The translations under genes and the position numbers were made by a program. Positions 8,632 through 16,412 of a stretch of DNA of 64,000 nt are shown piece by piece. The notes under the pieces are model-generated. The model saw only the letters and a program-made list of their open reading frames with translations. It did not search any database and was not told where the DNA came from. Position 1 is the first letter of the stretch; each line of letters begins with the position of its first letter. This DNA comes from Sphingobacteriaceae bacterium (GTDB taxonomy: Bacteria; Bacteroidota; Bacteroidia; Sphingobacteriales; Sphingobacteriaceae): contig JACMJM010000030.1 in the NCBI GenBank assembly GCA_014380615.1, positions 34,805 through 98,804 on the forward strand, given 5' to 3'.

Positions 8632-9747
8632 ATGAAACAACATTTGGATAAACTTGACTTCTTAAGAGGAATCGCAATTATCCTGGTGGTGGGCTATCAT
8701 ATAATGGCTGGTGTTTATGGCGACTATGCATTGCAAAACTATAATGGTTTTTTTCTTTATACTTCAGGCGCAACAACCAGCCGCGTTTTATTAAATCTAT
8801 CACCTTTTGCATTTGGTAATACCGGGGTTACGCTTTTTCTTATCCTAAGCGGTTTTTTAATACATTACAATTATATCTCCTACAATTATATCTCCAAAGA
8901 TGTAAAGTTCAATACCTTGCTTTTTTATAACAAACGTTTCTGGCGTATCTATCCTCCGTATTTGCTTGCACTAATAATTTTCGGAATTTTCTATGAGGCA
9001 AGTTTATCCGATTGGTTTCATCATCTTTTTATGATTCACAATCTTCGGAACGAATTTATTTATTCAATAAATCCTTCGTTTTGGTCTTTGGCTTTAGAAG
9101 TACAACTCTATTTAATCTATCCGCTTTTCCTCTTTCTGTATCACAAATTCGGTTACAAACGATCGTTTTTAATTACCGCTGCAATATCGTTCTCTTTGGT
9201 TATGGCACGTATTGTGGTTGATATTGAAAAAACAACTTACATTAAAAGTGTATTCAGCTACTGGATAATATGGACTAGCGGAGCATATCTCGCACATTTA
9301 TATTATCATAAAAAGCGACTTATCGCCATTAATTTTACACATTTAATAGTATTATCGCTTAGCTTAATCTTATTAAGGCTAACTGTAGTTCACCACTACT
9401 TTTCACCCTATTTGTTTACTCTCCTTTTTATTTTACTTATCGACTGGATATTACATACAGAAATCGCTAAAACGAAAATCTACAGTATTATAGAAACCAT
9501 TGGCTTATGTAGTTACAGCCTGTATTTATTTCATCATCCGGTAATACTATTTTTCCAGGATAATGTATTTAAACAATATCAGTTCGCGCCAATTACTAAA
9601 ACAATCATTTTAGTGGCGGTATCGGGTCTGGTAACACTTATAAGCTATGTGAGTTATCGAAAAATCGAGATCCCGGCGGCCAATTTCGGAAGCTTTTTCT
9701 ATAAAAGATTTTTACAAAAGACATTACCTTCCGCCAATCAGGATTAA
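8632..9747 (+). CDS. OafA/YrhL-type membrane acyltransferase (acyltransferase family 3)
   Basis: 371 residues with about ten membrane helices. The N-terminus has the family signature LDFLRGIAIILVVGYH, with the conserved Arg at 12 and His at 23, and RFWRIYPPYL further on. AT3 proteins move acyl groups (usually acetyl) from the cytoplasm to sugars on the periplasmic side. With a cytoplasmic hexapeptide acetyltransferase also in the locus, the polymer could carry more than one acyl substitution. Residues around 79-88 are an exact duplication YNYISYNYIS caused by a 15-bp tandem repeat. No SGNH domain is fused. Acyl donor and acceptor are unknown. Confidence 0.87.
   Translation: MKQHLDKLDFLRGIAIILVVGYHIMAGVYGDYALQNYNGFFLYTSGATTSRVLLNLSPFAFGNTGVTLFLILSGFLIHYNYISYNYISKDVKFNTLLFYNKRFWRIYPPYLLALIIFGIFYEASLSDWFHHLFMIHNLRNEFIYSINPSFWSLALEVQLYLIYPLFLFLYHKFGYKRSFLITAAISFSLVMARIVVDIEKTTYIKSVFSYWIIWTSGAYLAHLYYHKKRLIAINFTHLIVLSLSLILLRLTVVHHYFSPYLFTLLFILLIDWILHTEIAKTKIYSIIETIGLCSYSLYLFHHPVILFFQDNVFKQYQFAPITKTIILVAVSGLVTLISYVSYRKIEIPAANFGSFFYKRFLQKTLPSANQD
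8866..8895 (+). repeat. Perfect 15-bp tandem duplication inside the acyltransferase gene
   Basis: TACAATTATATCTCC occurs twice in a row with no mismatch, in frame, encoding YNYIS twice. A three-divisible unit can expand or contract without breaking the frame, changing the loop after an early membrane helix. Confidence 0.9.
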
Positions 9748-9763
9748 GCCTAAAAAGAAAAGT

Positions 9764-10759
9764 ATGAACGAACGAGTTAAACAAAAACTTGACGGTAAAA
9801 AGGTGCTATTCATAAGTGCCAAATTTTATCATTACGGCGAGGCGGTGTATGAAAAAATAAAGACTTATGGTGCCGATGTAAGCTTTTATTACGAACGTGA
9901 TACCAATTTCGGGCATGTGATAGCGGCAAATTTTTTCCAGGGGAGTATTGATAAACGCCAGGACAGGCATTACAAAAAAATTTTAAAAGAAATATCAGGC
10001 AAAGCTTTCGATTATTTAGTAGTTATCAGAGGCTATAGAATGAAAGGCTGGTTTGTAGAAGCAGTCAAAGCTCAAAATCCAGGTATACAAACCTTACTTT
10101 ACGAATGGGACTCGTTAAGCTTTTGGGATTCTGATTACACCAGCTTAATTCCGCATTTCGACAAAACCCTCAGTTTTGATTATAAAGATTGTGAAGATTT
10201 TAAATTACCCTATGCTCCCACTTTTCATATGGACGAATACGCCACCATTGAAAAAACCGAGCCGGAAATTGATTTTATATTCTGCTCAAATTATACAGAT
10301 GAGAAGTACGAATTTGTAAAAAAATTCATCGATTATACCCGCCGAAAAGGATATAAGGTTCATATTCATTTATATTTAAGCTGGTTTAAATACTACAAAG
10401 AAAAATTGAGGGGCAACATTATCGATTATAATTTGGTGGCTTTTAAAAGATTGCCGAGAGAGGATTACTTTAAGCTGTTTTGCAAGTCGAAAACCATTGT
10501 TGATTTCTCGGCGACAGTGCAGAGCGGGCTTACCATGCGGGTTATAGATGCCCTGGGTAGTGGTAAAAGAGTATTAACCAACAATGCGAATGTGGCTAAA
10601 GAGCCCGGATTCAACCCTCACCAGATAGTAATTTACGACGCCAAAAATCTCAATTTACCAGATTATATAAACGATGGTGAATACTTCGAGAAAAAAGATT
10701 ATTCGATAGACAACTGGCTGGATAACCTATTTTTTGCTACTGCACATCTTTCCAAATAA
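9764..10759 (+). CDS. Putative glycosyltransferase of the polysaccharide locus (uncharacterised)
   Basis: 331 residues, soluble, no signal peptide. The N-terminus has a Rossmann-like start (KKVLFISAKFYHYG), and the C-terminal third contains VQSGLTMRVIDALGSGKRVLTNN, resembling the donor-binding helix of GT-B enzymes (compare LRxxEALASGKPVI in CgeB/GT4-like proteins), with LNLPDYI near the end. I cannot name a GT family for it. It is the last gene of the forward arm and runs 23 nt into the 3' end of the convergent fucosyltransferase gene, so the two transcripts overlap and no terminator lies between them. A role as the last sugar transferase of the repeat unit is inferred from context. Confidence 0.6.
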   Translation: MNERVKQKLDGKKVLFISAKFYHYGEAVYEKIKTYGADVSFYYERDTNFGHVIAANFFQGSIDKRQDRHYKKILKEISGKAFDYLVVIRGYRMKGWFVEAVKAQNPGIQTLLYEWDSLSFWDSDYTSLIPHFDKTLSFDYKDCEDFKLPYAPTFHMDEYATIEKTEPEIDFIFCSNYTDEKYEFVKKFIDYTRRKGYKVHIHLYLSWFKYYKEKLRGNIIDYNLVAFKRLPREDYFKLFCKSKTIVDFSATVQSGLTMRVIDALGSGKRVLTNNANVAKEPGFNPHQIVIYDAKNLNLPDYINDGEYFEKKDYSIDNWLDNLFFATAHLSK

Positions 10760-11546
10760 ACTTCGGGGTCATTATTCCTTTCGGATGCTCTGCCCCGATT
10801 CTAAACGCAAGCCAATTTTTGGGGGCATATACCGTATTTTTCTTTTTACTTAAATAAGCGGCCCACCACCCGAAGCTGCTATTGGAAATAATAGCGATGT
10901 CGGCGTTTTGAATTATTTGAAAATCGGTAATTTCATCGTGACTGGAAAAAATATAATTAGGCTTTTCCTGAAATGTTGATTTCACGAAATCTACATCATC
11001 GCTTACGAAAAACACACGATAATTCTCAAGATCAGGAATTTCTTCGAGCCGCTGTTTAAAGTAGTTTATGGGGAGCGATATATCACGTTTACCGTAGCTA
11101 AGGTAGTCTGTTCTCCTGATGTGTACCGCTATGGTTTTTTCGGTTCTGAAAATCTCCCCGAACAAATTCTCAAACTTCTTAACGTATTTTGGTTTGATGT
11201 TAAATTCTGGTTTTTCGTGAAGCAGGTTATAATAAAAATCGGTTTGAAAATACCCGTAATAGATCGTAAAATCAACAGGATCGACCGGCTTAGGTTGAAC
11301 AAAAGTTTGGATATACTTTTCCTTAAATTTTAAAATATACGGAGTACACCTGGTTAAAACCGAATAAATCTTAGAACTCAAAGTGGTATTATCATATAAC
11401 CCAAGATCGAAATACCTCGATAAGTACGCATGGTGCGGGTTAGGAAAAAAAACCATTTTACCCTTGCTTGCCTGCTTTACATATTTCAAAAAAACATACT
11501 GGAACAGTTGATTTCCGAGCCTTCCTTTAAAGTATACTCCTATCAT
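10737..11546 (-). CDS. Alpha-1,2-fucosyltransferase (GT11)
   Basis: 269 residues. The N-terminal FKGRLGNQLFQY near 6-17 is the GT11 opening motif. The GDP-fucose site motif HxRRxD is seen as HIRRTD at 142-147, and the C-terminal SNSSFGWWAAYL motif at 221-232 is also typical. These enzymes move fucose from GDP-fucose to a galactose-type acceptor, in the cytoplasm. It starts inside the end of the flippase gene (4-nt overlap) and converges with the forward arm over 23 nt. Its presence predicts a fucose branch in the polymer; GDP-fucose synthesis genes are not in the window. Family call is secure, exact linkage less so. Confidence 0.9.
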   Translation of the reverse strand: MIGVYFKGRLGNQLFQYVFLKYVKQASKGKMVFFPNPHHAYLSRYFDLGLYDNTTLSSKIYSVLTRCTPYILKFKEKYIQTFVQPKPVDPVDFTIYYGYFQTDFYYNLLHEKPEFNIKPKYVKKFENLFGEIFRTEKTIAVHIRRTDYLSYGKRDISLPINYFKQRLEEIPDLENYRVFFVSDDVDFVKSTFQEKPNYIFSSHDEITDFQIIQNADIAIISNSSFGWWAAYLSKKKNTVYAPKNWLAFRIGAEHPKGIMTPKFIWKDVQ

Positions 11547-12883
11547 AAATCCTTTTTCTTTCTTAAATATTTATTAATAAACTCCGGATAAAACATATAG
11601 GCATATATAAAAGAATTGAGGAAATTAACTTTTAATTCTCTATGCAAAATAACCTGAGAGATTGCAAAACCAATAACATTCGCTATTAGCGTAGCATATG
11701 CCGCCCCTATTACACCAAAGTTTTTAATAAAAATAAAATTGAGGCATAGATTGGTACTTGCCGTGATTAACACTATCCAGAAAGTTAAATTGGTTTTCCC
11801 GATAGAATCGAGTATGGTTCCGAATTGCCTGCCAAAAGGAATTAACAGGCTGTACAGCAAAACAACATTCAAAATGGGCACCGAATCGGCGTATTTTCCG
11901 CCGGCAATAAGGGTTACGATAAACTCATCGAACAGATAAATAAATAATACGCTGGGAATAAGCAAAGCCAGTATTGTACCTACAGATTTCTCATACAAAT
12001 ATTTTATGGCATCCTTTCCCTCTTCGTGCATTCGTTTCGCGCTTTGAGGGAAAACAATCACCGCCACTGTGTCGGTAGGAATGTTTATGAGATTTGTAAT
12101 TCGTATAGCGGTATTAAAAGATGCTGATGCCGCAGTATTTAACATGCCTGCCAGCATCCATTGATCGATAGTACCTGATAGCTGGGCACTCAAAGATGTT
12201 CCGAAGGAAAACTTTCCGTAATGAAAGATTTTTTTTACCCACTCCCAGTTAAATACGAGTTTAAAAGTAAAAAACTTCTTCACGAAGAACCAGGAAGCCG
12301 TGGCTGCCAGACACATACTTACAATCTGTACATAGGCAAGCTCTACCAAACTAATAGGATGGTTAAAAAGTAAGCAGTAAAGCGGGTAAACAAATAAAGC
12401 CAGGCTTCTGATAAAATTTACCGCAAAAACCCCTTTGTATTCCAAATTTGCCTGTTCTACGGAACACAATTGCGAGATAATGCCCGATAATATATAAACG
12501 ATATTAAACAGATAGAATACTGCCTTCAGTTGAGGGGCGTTTAGCCTGTCGGTAAATAAATCAACAAACAATAAGTTTATCGCAATGCAGGCCAATGTAA
12601 TGGCACCACTTATAACAAAGCTGGCGGTAAAGATTTTTGAATGCTCTTTCTTATCCGAGCCGGCGATAAATTTAATCAGCGCGCTACCTATAATTCCGCT
12701 GCGCAACAACTCGAATATGGTAACAGCCTGCAAATAAATGGCCCATGCCCCAAAATCTGCCTTAGAGAAAAGGCGTGCCATAATTAAGAAACTACCTACG
12801 CCAAGAAGCTGCGACGAAACGTTCTGGGTTATATTAATTAATCCGGATTTTAGCCAGTACCGCTTATTATCCTTCTGCTCCAT
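11543..12883 (-). CDS. Wzx-type polysaccharide flippase (MOP superfamily)
   Basis: 446 residues with 12-14 hydrophobic segments and the MOP/polysaccharide-transporter pattern: an N-terminal NITQNVSSQLLGVGSFLIMARLF region and repeated helical halves, with GAAYATLIANVIGF near the C-terminus. Such proteins flip undecaprenyl-diphosphate-linked repeat units across the inner membrane for Wzy polymerisation. It overlaps the upstream gene by 17 nt and the downstream fucosyltransferase by 4 nt, so the reverse arm is one transcript. With the Wzy-like and Wzc-like proteins of the forward arm this completes the Wzx/Wzy machinery. Confidence 0.88.
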   Translation of the reverse strand: MEQKDNKRYWLKSGLINITQNVSSQLLGVGSFLIMARLFSKADFGAWAIYLQAVTIFELLRSGIIGSALIKFIAGSDKKEHSKIFTASFVISGAITLACIAINLLFVDLFTDRLNAPQLKAVFYLFNIVYILSGIISQLCSVEQANLEYKGVFAVNFIRSLALFVYPLYCLLFNHPISLVELAYVQIVSMCLAATASWFFVKKFFTFKLVFNWEWVKKIFHYGKFSFGTSLSAQLSGTIDQWMLAGMLNTAASASFNTAIRITNLINIPTDTVAVIVFPQSAKRMHEEGKDAIKYLYEKSVGTILALLIPSVLFIYLFDEFIVTLIAGGKYADSVPILNVVLLYSLLIPFGRQFGTILDSIGKTNLTFWIVLITASTNLCLNFIFIKNFGVIGAAYATLIANVIGFAISQVILHRELKVNFLNSFIYAYMFYPEFINKYLRKKKDL

Positions 12884-13856
12884 CCGTATAATCGATCATA
12901 TGTTTTTTTATAAAAAAGTCTTCCACAAATGTTTTTACCTCCAGATCATTTTTGGCATGGAGTATTTTTGCTCCCGCAAGTTTTGGAAATATGGTATGAA
13001 AGCAATTAAAATGATGCTCGCCGCCCTTCACCGAAAGAATCAGATTAATACCTCCGAAATAACTTGCCAAAGAAGCCGTACCGCCATGAGTAGAAATGAA
13101 GTGGTTCGCGTTAGCGTAAACCATTAATTGTAAATGATTAAAGTTTCGGGCATTCGCTTTATTTTCCCTGAAAAGATCTTCCATTAAAATAACTTCGGGA
13201 TGCTTTTCTGCCAGCCAGTCAAACTCGTTTAAATCATAAATATCACTATTATCCATCGTGATGTTTTTAGGATTGGGCCGGTTATAAATAATGGCATAAT
13301 CCTGCTTGGTTTTTGAAATAATGTAATCAAGCATTTCTATACTAAGATAACTTACGGGCGGGCCGTCCCATTCCATATTATAGCGGTTAGCTATGATTAG
13401 GATGGGCTTATCATAAATATAGATATTGTTTTTATATGTAGCTTTTAGGGGCACCCTCTCCCATTTAGACATGTTGTAATCATGACTATATAAAATACGG
13501 GGTGTCTCATAATTATAATTCCCCTCTGTGGTTCGTATTTCAAAAGCCTCCTGATGGTCGGGTGAAAAAAAATAAAGCTCTTTGGTGTATTTAGACGATT
13601 TGGTACTTTTCAACGTACCGTTCTTATAGTGCCAGTAGGCGAATGGCAGAACATACATTATCTCAGGCGCAAATTCGCCACTAAAATGAATGTCTTTATA
13701 GGATTTTTTTGTGATATAATCCCTTATCAGATATTTTAGCTGCACTGCTTTGCAATAGTACGTATCACGATAAAAATATCGATACTCTGAACTTACATTA
13801 CTATAACGCAGCTTTACATATAACCCTAATACTTTCGTTAACAGATTTTCAATCAT
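12867..13856 (-). CDS. Uncharacterised protein of the polysaccharide locus, possible GT-B transferase
   Basis: 329 residues, soluble, with no signal peptide or membrane span. It is the first gene of the reverse arm. The part after about residue 150 contains PILIIANRYNMEWDGPPVSYL, a DYAIIYNRP strand, and FISTHGGTASLASYFGG near 260-276. The last resembles the HGGxxS/HGAGLxN donor-site loops of GT-B enzymes such as GT61 and related families, so a glycosyltransferase is plausible but not shown. The N-terminal 60 residues are rich in Tyr and basic residues. Its 3' end overlaps the flippase gene by 17 nt. Homologues would most likely be labelled hypothetical. Confidence 0.6.
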   Translation of the reverse strand: MIENLLTKVLGLYVKLRYSNVSSEYRYFYRDTYYCKAVQLKYLIRDYITKKSYKDIHFSGEFAPEIMYVLPFAYWHYKNGTLKSTKSSKYTKELYFFSPDHQEAFEIRTTEGNYNYETPRILYSHDYNMSKWERVPLKATYKNNIYIYDKPILIIANRYNMEWDGPPVSYLSIEMLDYIISKTKQDYAIIYNRPNPKNITMDNSDIYDLNEFDWLAEKHPEVILMEDLFRENKANARNFNHLQLMVYANANHFISTHGGTASLASYFGGINLILSVKGGEHHFNCFHTIFPKLAGAKILHAKNDLEVKTFVEDFFIKKHMIDYTDGAEG

Positions 13857-14095
13857 TAATTCTGAGCGCGTTTATGAGTTATAGCGACCTCCTTCTATCA
13901 TACAAAAACTTTTAACTGGCCCTTGCCGATTTTCAACTATTTGCCTGCTGCTAAAACTCAATTGTAAAGTAAAGAAAATAATGCTAAAACATTTCCTTAT
14001 ACTTTTCCCGGTAGTATAAGTTACGTATAATTCAGCTTTTAGGGCCTCCAAACAAAGCCTCTTAAACTTATGTTAAATATTGAAAAGCACATACT

Positions 14096-14950
14096 ATGAA
14101 ATGGATAGGAAGACGCGGAAGCGGCAACATAGAAGATAGAAGAAGCGGCGGAGGTGGCCTTGCGGTTGGCGGTGGTATTACCGCAATTATCGCGGTGGTA
14201 TTTTCTTTACTTACCGGACAAAATCCAATGGAACTTATCGGAATGATAGGCGGCGGAGGTGGTGGAAGCAGCCAACAGGAAGCACCCCTAAATACAAATG
14301 CTACTCAAGATGAAAAAGGGCACTTTGTTTCTGTTGTGCTTGCCGACACGGAAGATGTATGGAACAAACTCTTCTCTGACGCTGGAAGCGATTACAAAGA
14401 ACCCACGCTGGTACTCTTTAGTGGCAGCGTACAATCTGCCTGCGGTAGTGCAAGTTCGGCAACGGGACCGTTTTATTGCCCCGGCGACTCAAAAGTATAC
14501 ATCGACCTCTCCTTTTACGACGAATTGCAAAACCGTTTCGGCGCTCCCGGCGATTTTGCCATGGCCTACGTTGTAGCACATGAGGTTGGCCATCACATTC
14601 AACATATCCTGGGTACGTCTGCCAAACTCGACCAGGCAAGAGGACGGGTTAGCCAGGAAGAGTACAATCAATTATCAGTTAAACTTGAATTGCAAGCCGA
14701 TTTCCTCGCCGGTGTTTGGGCCCATCACGCCCAGCGAATGAAAAATATTTTGGAAGAAGGCGATATAGAAGAAGCATTAAATGCGGCTAACGCGATAGGA
14801 GACGACCGACTCCAACAAGAATCGCAAGGGCGTGTTGTGCCCGACGCTTTTACCCACGGAACCTCGGCTCAAAGAATGCGATGGTTCAAAAAGGGTTATC
14901 AAACCGGCGACATTAATCAGGGAGACACCTTTTCAACCAACAATTTGTAG
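14096..14950 (+). CDS. ypfJ: YpfJ-family neutral zinc metallopeptidase
   Basis: 284 residues. The N-terminus is the family tag MKWIGRRGSGNIEDRR followed by a glycine-rich stretch, a single membrane helix at about 22-40, and a second Gly/Ser-rich linker. The peptidase part has HEVGHH with zinc ligands H162 and H166 and catalytic E163, and QADFLAGVWAHH, which gives the downstream acidic ligand. The family is membrane-anchored with the peptidase outside the cytoplasm; substrates are unknown. It stands alone, reading away from the reverse arm of the polysaccharide locus across a 239-nt divergent gap in which I see no clear promoter. Confidence 0.92.
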   Translation: MKWIGRRGSGNIEDRRSGGGGLAVGGGITAIIAVVFSLLTGQNPMELIGMIGGGGGGSSQQEAPLNTNATQDEKGHFVSVVLADTEDVWNKLFSDAGSDYKEPTLVLFSGSVQSACGSASSATGPFYCPGDSKVYIDLSFYDELQNRFGAPGDFAMAYVVAHEVGHHIQHILGTSAKLDQARGRVSQEEYNQLSVKLELQADFLAGVWAHHAQRMKNILEEGDIEEALNAANAIGDDRLQQESQGRVVPDAFTHGTSAQRMRWFKKGYQTGDINQGDTFSTNNL

Positions 14951-15116
14951 CCTTTACCATACAAATCGACCTTAAAAGAAATCATAATTAATGCAATTTC
15001 AATCTCATTAAAGAGGTTTTCGTACTATAAACACTTGTGTTCTAGTGAAAATCGTTAACGAAATTTTTTTGGTCTGGTGATTGAATAAGTATCGTCAAAC
15101 ATTAAACTTAGATAAT

Positions 15117-15785
15117 ATGAAAAGAATATTTTTACTAGCGGCCGGGTTCCTTATAGCTGGAACGGTTGCCAACGCACAAACGAGTACAACAACTACTACT
15201 ATGGGCGGAACAAAATTTGGTTTAAAAGCGGGTGTTAATCTTTCGAAATACAGTTTCGGCAGAGATGACGCTAACAACTTAGAATCAGATCAACTTACTA
15301 ATTTTCACATAACCGGTTATGCCGATCTTCCTTTGGGAGGAATGTTCTCGGTTCAACCCGGATTATCACTACAGGGTAAAGGCGGCAGCTTTTCTAATAC
15401 CTTCGGAACTACAAAAGAAAACGTAATGTGGCTCGAAATCCCTGTCAACCTGGTAGGAAAAATTCCTCTTGGAGCTAGCGGAACCAGTTTCTTTATCGGT
15501 GCGGGGCCATACGCTGGTGTTGCGATAGCCGGTGAAAATGAGACGACTCTTGCGGGTTCATCAAATAATTCCACAAGTAAAATTAAATTTGGCGATGAAG
15601 CCGGAGACCAGGTTAAAATGCTTGACTTTGGTTTAAACGGACTGGCTGGAGTACAATTAGCTAATGGCTTTAACTTGGGAGCTGGCTACGGATTCGGATT
15701 AACTGACTTGTTTCCAAGCGGAAACGGAGGTAATGGCCAAAAAACCAACAGGGTTATTTCTTTCTCCCTGGGATACGCATTTTAA
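15117..15785 (+). CDS. PorT-family outer-membrane beta-barrel protein
   Basis: 222 residues from ATG 15117, chosen because it begins a clean signal peptide (MKRIFLLAAGFLIAGTVANAQ); in-frame codons upstream encode a charged stretch that would spoil it. After a Thr-rich linker (residues 22-29) the chain shows FGLKAGVNLSKY and alternating amphipathic strands ending in SFSLGYAF, an aromatic C-terminus typical of Bam-inserted barrels. The PF13568 type (OMP_b-brl_2) barrel is abundant in Bacteroidota and function differs among members. Single gene with its own terminator. Confidence 0.85.
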   Translation: MKRIFLLAAGFLIAGTVANAQTSTTTTTMGGTKFGLKAGVNLSKYSFGRDDANNLESDQLTNFHITGYADLPLGGMFSVQPGLSLQGKGGSFSNTFGTTKENVMWLEIPVNLVGKIPLGASGTSFFIGAGPYAGVAIAGENETTLAGSSNNSTSKIKFGDEAGDQVKMLDFGLNGLAGVQLANGFNLGAGYGFGLTDLFPSGNGGNGQKTNRVISFSLGYAF

Positions 15786-15810
15786 AAAAACCCTATATCT
15801 ACCTATAAAG

Positions 15811-15838
15811 CCGCTCCCAATTAGGGGCGGTTTTTTTT
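15811..15838 (+). terminator. Rho-independent terminator after the PorT-like gene
   Basis: Stem CCGCTCC / GGGGCGG (one T-G pair) around AATTA, followed by eight T. Confidence 0.9.
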
Positions 15839-15884
15839 ATTTCCACTTTAAAAGTCGCTATCTTTCGGGAATTTAAGCCAATAC

Positions 15885-16412
15885 ATGCGACTTTTATATT
15901 GTTTAGTTTCTATATTCTTTTTCCTGCAGGCTTCGGCGCAATCTGTTCATGTAAATAATTTCATTTTAAAAGAACACCTGTTAAAGAATGGCAAGATCGC
16001 TATTATCGCTGCAGATTCTACCGATAAACCCTTAGAAAGCGTTAACGGAACTTTCCTGTTCAGCTTAAACGGATTCAGGCAGGAGCTAAAATTTAACGAC
16101 GGTATTGCGGTAGCACCTCAACCAATAGAAAAGTCGGCCTTTGTTTATATTAAACATCAGAATGAATCTGGAACACATTCAAAACTATATTATGTGATAA
16201 AAAAAGGGGAAGACTTAAACCCAATAAAAATAAATTGGCTGTTATTGTTAATCATCCCTCTGGTAATCATCTCAATAGCCGCATTATTCCGAAAGTTTAT
16301 AATTTTCGCTCTTGTATTATTGGTGATAATTTTCTTCTTTAACTCGAGCAAAGGACTGGGGATTCCAACATTTTTCGAAACAATAATCGACGGGCTAAGG
16401 TCCGCTTTTTAG
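15885..16412 (+). CDS. Uncharacterised exported protein with C-terminal membrane segments
   Basis: 175 residues. Signal peptide at 1-19 (MRLLYCLVSIFFFLQASAQ), then about 95 residues of predicted extracytoplasmic beta-rich domain (LKEHLLKNGKIAIIAADST, FLFSLNGFRQELKFNDGIA), and two hydrophobic segments at about 116-155. The arrangement suggests a periplasmic domain held in the inner membrane by C-terminal helices. I do not recognise the family. Its stop overlaps the stop of the convergent tamL gene by four bases (TTAG read as TAG on this strand and TAA on the other). Nothing in the context reveals its job beyond proximity to envelope genes. Confidence 0.65.
   Translation: MRLLYCLVSIFFFLQASAQSVHVNNFILKEHLLKNGKIAIIAADSTDKPLESVNGTFLFSLNGFRQELKFNDGIAVAPQPIEKSAFVYIKHQNESGTHSKLYYVIKKGEDLNPIKINWLLLLIIPLVIISIAALFRKFIIFALVLLVIIFFFNSSKGLGIPTFFETIIDGLRSAF

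Noticed and set aside
13887..13893. AGGAGGT on the minus strand upstream of the reverse polysaccharide arm
   Set aside because: About 30 nt from the start codon, too far to act as a Shine-Dalgarno sequence.
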